Below are positions 9,378 to 17,471 of a stretch of DNA of 64,000 nucleotides, piece by piece. Within the stretch, counting starts at the first letter, position 1. Every line of letters begins with the position of its first letter. Position numbers and translations under genes: made by a program. Under the pieces are notes generated by a model, which worked only from the letters and a program-made list of their open reading frames with translations, made no database searches and was not told the origin of the DNA. The stretch comes from Adhaeribacter swui (GTDB lineage Bacteria; Bacteroidota; Bacteroidia; Cytophagales; Hymenobacteraceae), in contig NZ_CP055156.1 of the NCBI RefSeq assembly GCF_014217805.1, positions 5,834,585 through 5,898,584 of the forward strand, read 5' to 3'.

Positions 9378-10151
9378 ATGTTACATCTAATAAACAAGAT
9401 TACTCCTGCCGGCCTGAAGAAGCGAGTTAATGTATTCTTACACCAGGGAGATAAATACTTTTGCCCTTTTTGCCACTACTCCTCTAAAAACTTAGCTCCT
9501 ATTGGGTTAGATATTCCGGTTAACCGGGAAAAACAAATTATTGGCGGCGGCCGAAGGTTAGGTGGTTGTTACCAATGCGGCTCTACCGACCGCGAAAGAT
9601 TAATTTACGCGTATTTAAAAGAAAAACTTTTGCTGTTTGATGCAGACAAGAACAAAAGCATTCTGCACATTGCTCCCGAAAAGCAGTTATCCCGGGTTTT
9701 ACTTAATTTTAACTTTCGCCAATACATTTGCGGCGATTTGTTTACCCCAGGATACAGTTACCCGCCGCACGTTCAAAACATGAATGTTTTAGACATACCT
9801 TATCCCGATGATACCTTTGACCTGGTTCTCTGTAACCATGTTTTAGAGCACGTTCCTCCGGATTTAGAAGCCATGCAAGAACTCAGACGCGTTTTAAAAA
9901 AAGAAGGTCAAGCCATTTTGCAGGTGCCTATTTCTAAGAATACAGCAAAAACATTTGAAGATTTCTCGATCTCCGATCCTCAACAAAGGGAAATAATATT
10001 CGGCCAAAAGGACCACATTAGAATTTATGGTCAGGACTACCCCCAACGACTAGAACAAGCCGGCTTTAAAGTAGCCCGACTAAACTTGTTTAACGAGTTT
10101 AGTCGCTACGGCATAAACCCGGACGAAGACCTTTTTATAGGCACCAAATAA
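9378..10151 (+). CDS. Class I SAM-dependent methyltransferase with zinc-finger-like N-terminus
   Basis: A 257-residue protein. The first about 75 residues carry two CxxC pairs (CPFC and CYQC), a zinc-ribbon-like module, then GSTDRERLIYAYLKE. The rest is a Methyltransf_11-type Rossmann fold with motif I replaced by the looser SILHIAPEKQLSRVL, followed by YICGDLF, FDLVLCNHVLEHVPPD (motif IV/post-IV) and ELRRVLKKEGQAILQVP. This architecture is frequent in cell-surface polysaccharide or glycan methylation clusters, but no glycosyltransferase is adjacent here, so the substrate is unknown. No signal or membrane segment is seen, so it is probably cytoplasmic. It stands between terminator-bounded pgm and the DUF2071 gene. 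Confidence 0.82.
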   Translation: MLHLINKITPAGLKKRVNVFLHQGDKYFCPFCHYSSKNLAPIGLDIPVNREKQIIGGGRRLGGCYQCGSTDRERLIYAYLKEKLLLFDADKNKSILHIAPEKQLSRVLLNFNFRQYICGDLFTPGYSYPPHVQNMNVLDIPYPDDTFDLVLCNHVLEHVPPDLEAMQELRRVLKKEGQAILQVPISKNTAKTFEDFSISDPQQREIIFGQKDHIRIYGQDYPQRLEQAGFKVARLNLFNEFSRYGINPDEDLFIGTK

Positions 10152-10258
10152 GTTTTATACTTCCGGTACATTTACTTTCCGGTTATCCTTTATAATAATT
10201 AAATCCTACTTCCTGAGATTCTTCGTATCTGGTAAAGGTAAACCACCCGTTATCTTAT

Positions 10259-10975
10259 ATGAGTTTTTTAACTGCTGAATGGCGCAAGCTGGCCATTGCA
10301 AATTACGAGGTAAACCCTACTGTACTCCAACCTTATTTACCTTTTGGCACCGAACTGGATTTTTGGGAAGACCAATGTTATGTAAGTTTAATTGGCTTCC
10401 GGTTCTTAAACACGCGCTTGTTAGACTTTAAAATCCCTTTCCACGTAAATTTTGAAGAAGTTAACCTGCGTTTTTATGTAAAAAGAAAAGTAAACCAGGA
10501 GTGGCGCCGGGGTGTGGTATTTATTAAAGAAATAGTGCCTTTACCTGCTTTGGCCCTTGTGGCTAACATTTTGTACAACGAAAAGTACGAAACCCGGCCG
10601 ATGCAATACCACTGGCGCGAGCAGGAAAACAACCAGGAAATAGCCTACCAATGGAAAATAAAAGGCAATTGGCAAGTAATAAGCCTATTGGCCAATAAAG
10701 AGGCTATCCCGATACCAATTGGTAGCAAAACGGAATTTATTTCGGAACATTATTGGGGATACGCCCAAGTAAATAATTTAAAAAGTAATCAGTATGAGGT
10801 TACCCACCCCCGCTGGCAGCAATACGCCGTTACAGATTACACCATCTCGGTAGACTTTGAACTGAACTACGGCAAAGCATTTCGTTTTTTAAATAATTGC
10901 GTTCCCAGCTCCGTTATGCTTGCCGAAGGCTCCGCAATAACCATCGAAAACAAAACCAATATTACCCCCAATTAA
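10259..10975 (+). CDS. DUF2071 (YqjF-like) protein
   Basis: A 238-residue protein matching the DUF2071/YqjF family: MSFLTAEWRKLAIANYEV at the N-terminus, then YLPFGTELDFWEDQCYVSLIGF, VNLRFYVKR, GVVFIKEIVPLPALALVAN and, near the C-terminus, a pair of tryptophan/tyrosine-rich strands. The family has an acetoacetate-decarboxylase-like fold, but its biochemical role is not established. No catalytic lysine could be assigned with confidence. Cytoplasmic (no signal). It follows the methyltransferase gene by 107 bases, so co-transcription is possible but not shown. Confidence 0.85.
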   Translation: MSFLTAEWRKLAIANYEVNPTVLQPYLPFGTELDFWEDQCYVSLIGFRFLNTRLLDFKIPFHVNFEEVNLRFYVKRKVNQEWRRGVVFIKEIVPLPALALVANILYNEKYETRPMQYHWREQENNQEIAYQWKIKGNWQVISLLANKEAIPIPIGSKTEFISEHYWGYAQVNNLKSNQYEVTHPRWQQYAVTDYTISVDFELNYGKAFRFLNNCVPSSVMLAEGSAITIENKTNITPN

Positions 10976-11119
10976 AAGCTGCGCCGTTTGCCACGCGTTA
11001 TTTACAGATTATCCAATATTTTATAATTATCTATATATCAGCAATATAGATTTAAAAATATTTATTTAAAACTAACAACTTTTATTGGGTTTTACCGGTA
11101 GCTTATACTTTAATAAACC

Positions 11120-11560
11120 ATGGAACTACAAACTATCCTAAGCACCGACAGCGCCGTTATACAGGTAAATCTGGCAAGTAGCTACATCGAGTTAGAATGG
11201 TTAACTCACCCGAGCAGCCAGGTTTTCCGGGAAGTAATTATCCAGGCTCAGACTTATGCCCAAGAGCATCATTTAACCAAATGGCTGTGTAATATTCAAC
11301 AAGCAGATTTTATAGAATCCGAGGACCAGAAATGGTTAGTAAAGCACGTATTTACCGCTTTCGACCCGGTTTTACACCATAACTATGCTTACATCATTCA
11401 GCCCCGGGTGTCAGAAGTAGTGAGCGCTTACCACATCCACGACTTAGTAGAATTAGACGCTAATCTCCAATCCAGAATAAAAGTAGCCATATTCGTAGAT
11501 ATCGATCACGCCCTCCAATGGCTGTTTGCCCCCATCTCCCAAAATGAACCATTTTCTTAG
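11120..11560 (+). CDS. Small STAS/SpoIIAA-like hypothetical protein
   Basis: A 146-residue soluble protein. It has alternating short strands and helices (YIELEWLTHPSSQVFREVI, then a helix, then KWLCNIQQADFIESEDQKWL) like the SpoIIAA-like/STAS group. Its layout is the same as that of the protein encoded at 63131-63580: a W-x-x-hydrophobic strand, a roughly 25-residue helix, a K-W/I-L-x-N strand, an EDQKWL or GPWLDACY helix, a YAYI or YLAW strand, and a final DIDHALQWL or SLPVAKEWL helix. The two are probably distant paralogues. The binding partner is unknown; STAS-type domains usually bind proteins or small ligands in signalling. No operon partner. Confidence 0.68.
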   Translation: MELQTILSTDSAVIQVNLASSYIELEWLTHPSSQVFREVIIQAQTYAQEHHLTKWLCNIQQADFIESEDQKWLVKHVFTAFDPVLHHNYAYIIQPRVSEVVSAYHIHDLVELDANLQSRIKVAIFVDIDHALQWLFAPISQNEPFS

Positions 11561-11903
11561 CCGGAAGAATCTACAACCAGATAGTAGCAAGTATTGTAAT
11601 CGGGAAGCCTTACATATTGAAGTAGCTTTGTCTTTAAATAGCCGCAATTGACATTCAATTGTATGGGATCTAGTATTACAGCAGAGAACAATCAAAGTTA
11701 AAACAAGGCAAGTTGCGGAGAGAGTTTGGAGAGAAAAGGAAAAATTTAAGACCTTCCCTGTTTATTCTTTTTAAGCAGAGTAACCGCGGATGCCGTAAAG
11801 GTTTGCGGGATAATAAATAGCCATATTTTTTAAAAATTATAATTTGAAGATGAATTGGATTTGGGTTGCAGGTTAGAAATTTAAAAAACGCTCGCCGTTA
11901 CGC
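11561..11903. other. Intergenic region between convergent genes
   Basis: It lies between the plus-strand STAS-like gene and the 3' end of the minus-strand dnaE-like gene. No convincing gene or strong terminator hairpin was found. A minus-strand open frame overlapping the STAS-like gene here is an antisense shadow. Confidence 0.35.
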
Positions 11904-14846
11904 TTAGCCGTACCGGGGATCTTTCTGGAAAGGGAGTTTGGCCATTTTTTCTACTTCCATGCTCGGGAAACCAAATTCTTCGACAATTTTGCCGTACAGC
12001 AGATAAATACCGTTGCCTTTAAACGGCCAGTGCTTGAGTGATTGCGGAAAGTGGACGGTATCGAAAAAATCGCCGCTGGCGTCCAGGAAAGTACCAAACT
12101 GCATCACTTCGCCTTTGATGGTGCGCACGTATTTGGTCGTCACTAAAACGCCCATCATGCGCACTTTCTGATTCAGGTGCAACAGCATGTTTTTGGTTTT
12201 TACATCGCCCCGATGTGGGGTTTGCAGCAAATCAAAATAAGTGCAGGTAACCGGGAAGCCCAGTAATTCCATTTCGTCGTAAGCGTCCTCAATGCGCGTG
12301 TGGCACAGGGTGGGCAGCGTAAACTGCCGGGCGGGTTCCCGGAATAATACATTTGCCGAGGGGTTCGTTACTTTATGCCCCAGTACCAGATGCGCTTCCC
12401 AGAGTAATTTTTTTTTATCCTGACCGGTAAACCGGAGTGCCTGCACCCGGATTAAAATTAACAATTGTTCCAGGGTAATTTGGGTGCGGGTAACAAAGTC
12501 TTCCAGGCTGGTATAAAGACCATTCTGCTCCCGTTCGGCCATAATGGTACTGGCTACTTTTTGCTCTAAATTCTGGATGTGAATAAAGCCCAGGTAAATA
12601 TCCTGCCCGTAAATGGTGGTGGTTACGTTACTGCGGTTGCAACAAGGCAAATGCATGGCGGCCCCAGCTTTTTGCGCTTGCTGCACGTACACCCAGGTTT
12701 TGTAAAAGCCGCCGAAGTTGTTGATTACCGCCACCATAAACTCCAGCGGGTAGTAGGTTTTTAAAAATAAGCTCTGGTAGCTTTCCACGGCGAACGAGGC
12801 CGAGTGCGCTTTGGAAAAAGAATAGCCGGCAAATGATTCTACCTGTCGCCAGACTTCCTTGATTAAGGCTTCGGGGTGGCCTTTGGCGCGGCAACTATCA
12901 TGAAATTTATTTACCAGTTTTTCAAATTCTTTCTTCGACCGGAACTTCCCGCTCATGGCCCGGCGCAACACATCGGCGTCCGATAAATCCAGACCGGCAA
13001 AATGGTGACAAATTTTAATCACGTCTTCTTGGTACACCATTACCCCATAAGTTTCTTTCAGTTGTTCTTCCATCACCGGGTGCAGGTACTGAATTTTATC
13101 TGGCTCGTGAAACCGCTGGATGTAGGCCCGCATCATGCCCGATTGCGCCACGCCTGGCCGGATAATGGAGCTGGCGGCTACCAGGGACAAATAATTATCG
13201 CAATGCAATTTTTTGAGTAAACCCCTCATAGCTGGGCTTTCGATGTAAAAGCAGCCAATGGTATCGCCGGATTTTAATTGTTGGCGGACCTTTTCATCGG
13301 TTTTAAACCGGGCAATATCGTGGGTATCGATGGTGATTTTTTGATTTTGCTGTACCAGGTTTTTGCATTCTTTAATGTGGCCAATACCGCGTTGACTCAG
13401 AATATCCAGCTTCTCGAAACCAATGCTTTCGGCAGTGTACATGTCCCACTGGCTGGTCGGGAAACCTTTGGGGGGCAAATCCAACGCGGTGTAGTTGGTA
13501 ATGGGAACTTCCGAAATAAGTACCCCGCCGGCATGGATGGAACGGAGATTCGGAAAATCCGAGAGCAAGCGACCGTACTGCAGAATTTTTTTGGTAATAT
13601 GGTCGGAGTTAGCGGCTGTGTGCGGGTTTTCGACCAGCGCATCTAATTCGGTTTTGGGTAAGCCGTATACTTTGCCCAGCTCGCGCAGAATAGAGTTATG
13701 CTGAAACGTACTCATGGCGCCCAGCAAGGCAGTGTAGCCGCGGCCATACCGTTTAAAAATATAATCCAGCACTTCGTCGCGTTCGTTCCAACTAAAATCA
13801 ATGTCAAAATCCGGCGGGCTCGTGCGCTTGGGATTTAAAAAACGCTCGAAATACAAGTCCAGCTCAATCGGGTCCACATCGGTTAAACCCAGACAATAAG
13901 CCACCACGCTATTGGCTCCACTCCCCCGCCCGATGTGATAATAGTTACGCTTGCGGGCATAAGTAACTACGTCTTCGGTAATCAGGAAATACGCGGCAAA
14001 ACCTAATTTATCGATGATGCCCAGCTCATGCTCTACGCGTCGTTTAGCTTCCTTGTTCGATGCGGTATACCTTTTTTGTAATCCATCCCGGGCTAATTTT
14101 TCCAGCAGCAATTTATCGTCGTAAGCGGTGTTGGTAAAATGGCGTTTGTTCTTGCGGCTCTCAAAATCGAACGTAAAAGTGGCTTGCTGCACTAATTTTT
14201 CGGTGTTCCGGATAAGTTCGGGAAAACGCTGGTATTGCGTCAGCAGCTTGGTGCAAGCATAAAAGCAAGCATCCTGGGCCACGCCATGTTCCGGCCTTAA
14301 CTGACTCAGCAAAATATTATTATCTACAGCCCGCAGATGCTGGTGCAGGTGGTAGCCTTCCTCGTTTTGGCAGGTGAATAGCGGCTGCATGAGTAGTTTA
14401 GCGCCTTGCTGTCGTAAATCCGAGAATACTAATTTATTTAAATCCTGGGGGCTAACGCCGATAAATTCATGCTCCTGGAGTTGCCTGTTTTTACCGGCGG
14501 CAAACGGGTAAATAATAATAGCCTGCGTAAAAGCTGGGGGCGCAGCGGGCAAAGGCTGATGCCGCAGCAAGTGGTAAGTTAAAAAACTGTTAAGTTCCTC
14601 AAAGCCTTTTTGGTTTAAAGCCAGGCCGGTATACAGCAACTGGTTATCGCGCCGAAACTCCATACCCACCAGCGGCTGAATGTTTTGCGCCAGGCAAGCT
14701 TTAATAAAAGGAAATACACCCGAAGTGTTGTTAATATCGGTTAAGGCTAAAGCTTTATACCCCTGAGCCCGGGCTTCGGCGGCTAAGTCTTCTACCGACA
14801 GGGTGCCGTAGCGCAAACTATAATACGAATGGACAAATGCCAGCAT
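11904..14846 (-). CDS. dnaE2: DNA polymerase III alpha-type error-prone polymerase (DnaE2-like)
   Basis: A C-family replicative-type polymerase of 980 residues, shorter than housekeeping DnaE (about 1160 or more) and close to the DnaE2/ImuC group. In order: PHP domain (residues 1-about 70 and onward; FVHSYYSLRYGTLS, ALALTDINNTSG), palm with HIGRGSGANSVVAYCLG and catalytic PPDFDIDFSWNERDEVLDY (Asp348/Asp350), fingers (GAMSTFQHNSILRELG, HAGGVLIS, YQEDVIKICHHFAGL, GYSFSKAHSASFAVESYQ) and a C-terminal OB domain (KVRMMGVLVTTKYVRTIKGE). The PHP signature TDHxN is TDINN here, so the first domain has probably lost its metal site. The gene starts 10 bases after the DinB gene and shares its transcript. 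By analogy with DnaE2, it would extend from damaged templates during translesion synthesis. Confidence 0.9.
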   Translation of the reverse strand: MLAFVHSYYSLRYGTLSVEDLAAEARAQGYKALALTDINNTSGVFPFIKACLAQNIQPLVGMEFRRDNQLLYTGLALNQKGFEELNSFLTYHLLRHQPLPAAPPAFTQAIIIYPFAAGKNRQLQEHEFIGVSPQDLNKLVFSDLRQQGAKLLMQPLFTCQNEEGYHLHQHLRAVDNNILLSQLRPEHGVAQDACFYACTKLLTQYQRFPELIRNTEKLVQQATFTFDFESRKNKRHFTNTAYDDKLLLEKLARDGLQKRYTASNKEAKRRVEHELGIIDKLGFAAYFLITEDVVTYARKRNYYHIGRGSGANSVVAYCLGLTDVDPIELDLYFERFLNPKRTSPPDFDIDFSWNERDEVLDYIFKRYGRGYTALLGAMSTFQHNSILRELGKVYGLPKTELDALVENPHTAANSDHITKKILQYGRLLSDFPNLRSIHAGGVLISEVPITNYTALDLPPKGFPTSQWDMYTAESIGFEKLDILSQRGIGHIKECKNLVQQNQKITIDTHDIARFKTDEKVRQQLKSGDTIGCFYIESPAMRGLLKKLHCDNYLSLVAASSIIRPGVAQSGMMRAYIQRFHEPDKIQYLHPVMEEQLKETYGVMVYQEDVIKICHHFAGLDLSDADVLRRAMSGKFRSKKEFEKLVNKFHDSCRAKGHPEALIKEVWRQVESFAGYSFSKAHSASFAVESYQSLFLKTYYPLEFMVAVINNFGGFYKTWVYVQQAQKAGAAMHLPCCNRSNVTTTIYGQDIYLGFIHIQNLEQKVASTIMAEREQNGLYTSLEDFVTRTQITLEQLLILIRVQALRFTGQDKKKLLWEAHLVLGHKVTNPSANVLFREPARQFTLPTLCHTRIEDAYDEMELLGFPVTCTYFDLLQTPHRGDVKTKNMLLHLNQKVRMMGVLVTTKYVRTIKGEVMQFGTFLDASGDFFDTVHFPQSLKHWPFKGNGIYLLYGKIVEEFGFPSMEVEKMAKLPFQKDPRYG

Positions 14847-14856
14847 ACGTTGTTTT

Positions 14857-16023
14857 TTATCTTAAACCTGATTTTAACCCTACCGCCCGCTGCACCGCCG
14901 TGTCGCCGTAACGTACCCGGATTTTATCCATGGCCTGGTAGAGGTTCGCCATTTCGGCGGTATCTTCAAATAAATCAATCTGCTGAAAACCCTGCACCAA
15001 ATTGCTCAACCGCACGCCCAGCAGCCGGATAAGCAAGCGCCGGTTATATAATTTTTGAAAAAGTTCTTTCGCTTTGCGGATTAAAACGTGGTCGGCGGCA
15101 TTGTACGGAATGGTGAGTTGCTGGGTGTGCGTATCGAAGTTGGCGTACCTGATTTTTACCGTAATGCAACCTGCCAGCTTGCCTTGTTTGCGTAGTTCAA
15201 AGGCCAAACCTTCGGTCATGGAAACGAGCAAATTGTTGAGTTTACCAATATCGGTGGTGTCGGTACTGAAGGTTTGCTCCGTGCTGATGGACTTTTGCTC
15301 GGAGTAAGGAACCACGGGAGCCCCGTCGATGCCGTTGGCTTTTTCCCAGATGCTCACGCCTTCTTTGCCCAGTACTTTCTGCATCATTTCTACCGGAATC
15401 ATGGTGAGCACCTCAATGGTGGGAATGCCCATGTTGCGCAAAAGCTGATAATTTTTTTGCCCCACGCCCGGTATTTTTTTAATGGAAAGCGGCGCCAGAA
15501 AAGGCTTTACTTCCGCGGAGCGTACCTGCATTTTACCGTTGGGTTTCGCCTGCCCCGTCGCAATTTTAGATACCGTTTTGTTGATGGATAAGCCAAAAGA
15601 AATGGGCAAGCCGGTTTCCTTGATGATTAGATTCCGGAGCTCGTTGGTCCACTGCCAGGTACCGTGAAACCGGTCCATGCCGCTCACGTCCAGGTAATGC
15701 TCGTCGATGGATGATTTTTCGTAAACTGGCGCCTTCGCCGCAATTACCTGGGTAACGTCCGTAGAATACTTACTGTAAGCTTCCATGTCGCCGCGCAGTA
15801 CAATGGCTTCCTGGCAAAGCTGCCGGGCCATTTTCATGGGCATGCCGGCGTGTACCCCAAAATACCGCGTTTCGTAACTGCAACTAGCCACCACCCCCCG
15901 GTCCGACATTCCTCCCACAATCACGGGTTTGCCCATTAGCTGGCTGTTGCGCAGCCGCTCCACCGATACAAAAAAGGTGTCCAGATCAAAATGGGCAATG
16001 GTTCGCTGGTCGTTGAGTAGCAT
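14857..16023 (-). CDS. dinB: Y-family translesion DNA polymerase (DinB/Pol IV type)
   Basis: A 388-residue Y-family polymerase. The catalytic carboxylates are present: HFDLDTFF (Asp13, with Phe18 at the usual steric-gate position) and SSIDEHYLD (Asp107/Glu108). Later come the helix-hairpin-helix IKKIPGVGQKNYQLL and a little-finger domain (ISTEQTFSTD ... ITVKIRYANFD). Near the C-terminus QIDLF (348-352) matches the beta-clamp-binding consensus QLxLF. An intact active site separates it from ImuB, the catalytically dead relative usually paired with DnaE2. It is first in an operon with the DnaE2-like gene (10-base gap) and is divergent from an XRE regulator across a 151-base region with palindromes. 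Role: lesion bypass, with damage-linked mutagenesis inferred. Confidence 0.93.
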   Translation of the reverse strand: MLLNDQRTIAHFDLDTFFVSVERLRNSQLMGKPVIVGGMSDRGVVASCSYETRYFGVHAGMPMKMARQLCQEAIVLRGDMEAYSKYSTDVTQVIAAKAPVYEKSSIDEHYLDVSGMDRFHGTWQWTNELRNLIIKETGLPISFGLSINKTVSKIATGQAKPNGKMQVRSAEVKPFLAPLSIKKIPGVGQKNYQLLRNMGIPTIEVLTMIPVEMMQKVLGKEGVSIWEKANGIDGAPVVPYSEQKSISTEQTFSTDTTDIGKLNNLLVSMTEGLAFELRKQGKLAGCITVKIRYANFDTHTQQLTIPYNAADHVLIRKAKELFQKLYNRRLLIRLLGVRLSNLVQGFQQIDLFEDTAEMANLYQAMDKIRVRYGDTAVQRAVGLKSGLR

Positions 16024-16058
16024 ATAATCAAGAAGTTAGAAACCTACCTGGTACTGCA

Positions 16059-16111
16059 TTTGGTAAAATGATTAGTTTTTAAGCAAATATTTTTGGTAAA
16101 ATGTAACCAAA
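16059..16111. promoter_or_regulatory. Candidate XRE operator: paired TTTGGTAAAATG boxes
   Basis: TTTGGTAAAATG occurs twice in direct orientation (16059-16070 and 16092-16103), 33 bases apart (about three helix turns). The second copy is also the left half of an inverted pair, TTTGGT-N8-ACCAAA (16092-16111). A -7-like TATTTTTG (16088-16095, plus strand) overlaps the second copy and could serve the XRE gene. It lies between the divergent dinB and XRE genes. Confidence 0.5.
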
Positions 16112-16141
16112 TAAATCATACTTGCGCTATATTTAACTAAT

Positions 16142-16165
16142 TATTTTAGCATTTATACTAAAATA
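16142..16165. promoter_or_regulatory. Candidate second operator palindrome upstream of the XRE gene
   Basis: TATTTTAG and CTAAAATA form a perfect 8+8 palindrome separated by 8 bases. This is the same N8 spacing as the TTTGGT/ACCAAA pair 30 bases away, as expected if one dimer binds both. It ends 9 bases before the ATG of the XRE gene, so binding there would block transcription or translation initiation. Confidence 0.45.
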
Positions 16166-16174
16166 CCTAGGAAC

Positions 16175-16480
16175 ATGTTTCTACCCTCGAACTTAAAATG
16201 GTTACGACAGTTGAAAAAAAAGACGCAGGAAGACGTAGCGTTTGCCTTAAACATCAAACGCTCGACGTACAGCGGTTACGAGAATGGCGTGGGCGAACCG
16301 AGCCTGGATAAGCTAATCCTGTTGGCTAATTATTTTAAAATTACCCTGGATGGGTTAGTAGCCCAGGATTTAAGAGAAATAGCTATTAGCCAGCTCCCCC
16401 GCACCGACGGCACCCTGGAAAATCCGGCCTGGAAAAACGCCGTACCATTTCCCTCCATGCGTGTGCACCGGGAAGAGTAA
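16175..16480 (+). CDS. XRE-family HTH transcriptional regulator
   Basis: A 101-residue DNA-binding protein. Residues about 6-60 are a Cro/CI-type helix-turn-helix (LKWLRQLKKKTQEDVAFAL ... RSTYSGYENGVGEPSLDKL). The roughly 40-residue tail has no recognisable peptidase or ligand domain, so it is not LexA and cannot self-cleave like LexA. It is divergent from the dinB-dnaE operon and convergent with the SRAP gene, whose stop lies 6 bases beyond its own. Palindromes in the shared upstream region suggest that it represses itself and/or the polymerase operon. What would relieve repression after damage is not visible. Confidence 0.88.
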   Translation: MFLPSNLKWLRQLKKKTQEDVAFALNIKRSTYSGYENGVGEPSLDKLILLANYFKITLDGLVAQDLREIAISQLPRTDGTLENPAWKNAVPFPSMRVHREE

Positions 16481-16485
16481 AATTT

Positions 16486-17181
16486 TTAAAAAAGATTCAA
16501 TTGCTCGGGTAAAGCAGGCCAGGTATACGGCTCCAGAATATCGGGCTCGTTATAACCCGGCGTGTTTATTTTTTTAGAAATGGTATAAGCCGTCATTTGG
16601 TCGGCGGGAAAAGCTTTAATCTGGTCCAGGTAATTCTGGCTCTTGGAATAGTATTGCAGCCAGACCATTTCTTCGCCGGGCGGCAAAATAGCGGGCATAC
16701 GGTCATGCAAGGATCTTATGAGTTCATTAGGGTCCAGCGTAATCACGCTGAAGAAAGTAGCTTCCTGCCCGGTCTTCGAGTTTATTTTCTTATCCCATAA
16801 ACCCGCCATGGCAAATACATCCTTATCTTTTAACTCCAATCGGTACGGAATTTTAAAATTTTTCTGCACCGTTTGCCATTCGTAAAAGCCATCAACCAGA
16901 ATCAGACAGGTTTGCCCTTTTTGCAACAATTGCGTGTAATAGCTCCAAAGCAGGAGCTTATCCTGCCGGGAGTTACTGAGCAAATCGTTTTTGCCATTAA
17001 TCACCATCGGAATGCCCCAGGCTAAAGATTGCAGCTTGTCCGGTTGTTCACTGGTAATAACGGGTAAGTTTTGGGAAGGCACCGCATTGTAAACCGGCTC
17101 CAGATCAGCCTCGTTGATATAAGGCGCAAACCGATGTTCTACCGGTACTCTTTTCTTGGTTTGAGAAGCCCGTCCGCACAT
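16486..17181 (-). CDS. SRAP-domain protein (YedK/HMCES type), abasic-site shield
   Basis: A 231-residue SOS-response-associated peptidase family protein. Family knowledge: Cys2 forms a thiazolidine crosslink with abasic sites in single-stranded DNA. The active-site set is visible: MCGR with Cys2, YNAVPSQ (Asn32), SNSRQD (70-72, matching the family NARxE segment), DGFYEW with Glu101, and SLHDRMPAIL with His159. The last five residues are QLNLF (227-231), a match to the bacterial beta-clamp-binding consensus; human HMCES carries a C-terminal PCNA-binding motif in the same place. It is convergent with the XRE gene and close to dinB-dnaE, a neighbourhood known for this family. Confidence 0.93.
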   Translation of the reverse strand: MCGRASQTKKRVPVEHRFAPYINEADLEPVYNAVPSQNLPVITSEQPDKLQSLAWGIPMVINGKNDLLSNSRQDKLLLWSYYTQLLQKGQTCLILVDGFYEWQTVQKNFKIPYRLELKDKDVFAMAGLWDKKINSKTGQEATFFSVITLDPNELIRSLHDRMPAILPPGEEMVWLQYYSKSQNYLDQIKAFPADQMTAYTISKKINTPGYNEPDILEPYTWPALPEQLNLF

Positions 17182-17471
17182 GGTTTACTAGGTCGTTGTA
17201 GTTTAGGAGGAAAGACACAAAATTGTAATAGCAATTTACCGAATTACAGATTAAATATCAATTACATTCTAGTTTCACAATACTCAATTGTGCGGTATCT
17301 CAATTCAATGATTTAGATTTAAAGCAGGAATAGAATATCTTAATTTAAGTAAAAAATTTCTACTCATTTCCGGAGAAGCCATTAAAAAAGGCTAAAAACA
17401 AAACAAGGTGATCACGAAGATAAAGTTTATCCTATCTTTTACCATCATAGTATTCAAGCTATTTGCAAGCT

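Noticed and set aside
14857-16023. ImuB identity for the Y-family polymerase
   Set aside because: Both catalytic carboxylate motifs are intact; ImuB lacks them.
16175-16480. LexA or another SOS repressor with self-cleavage
   Set aside because: Too short, and no serine-lysine peptidase domain follows the helix-turn-helix.
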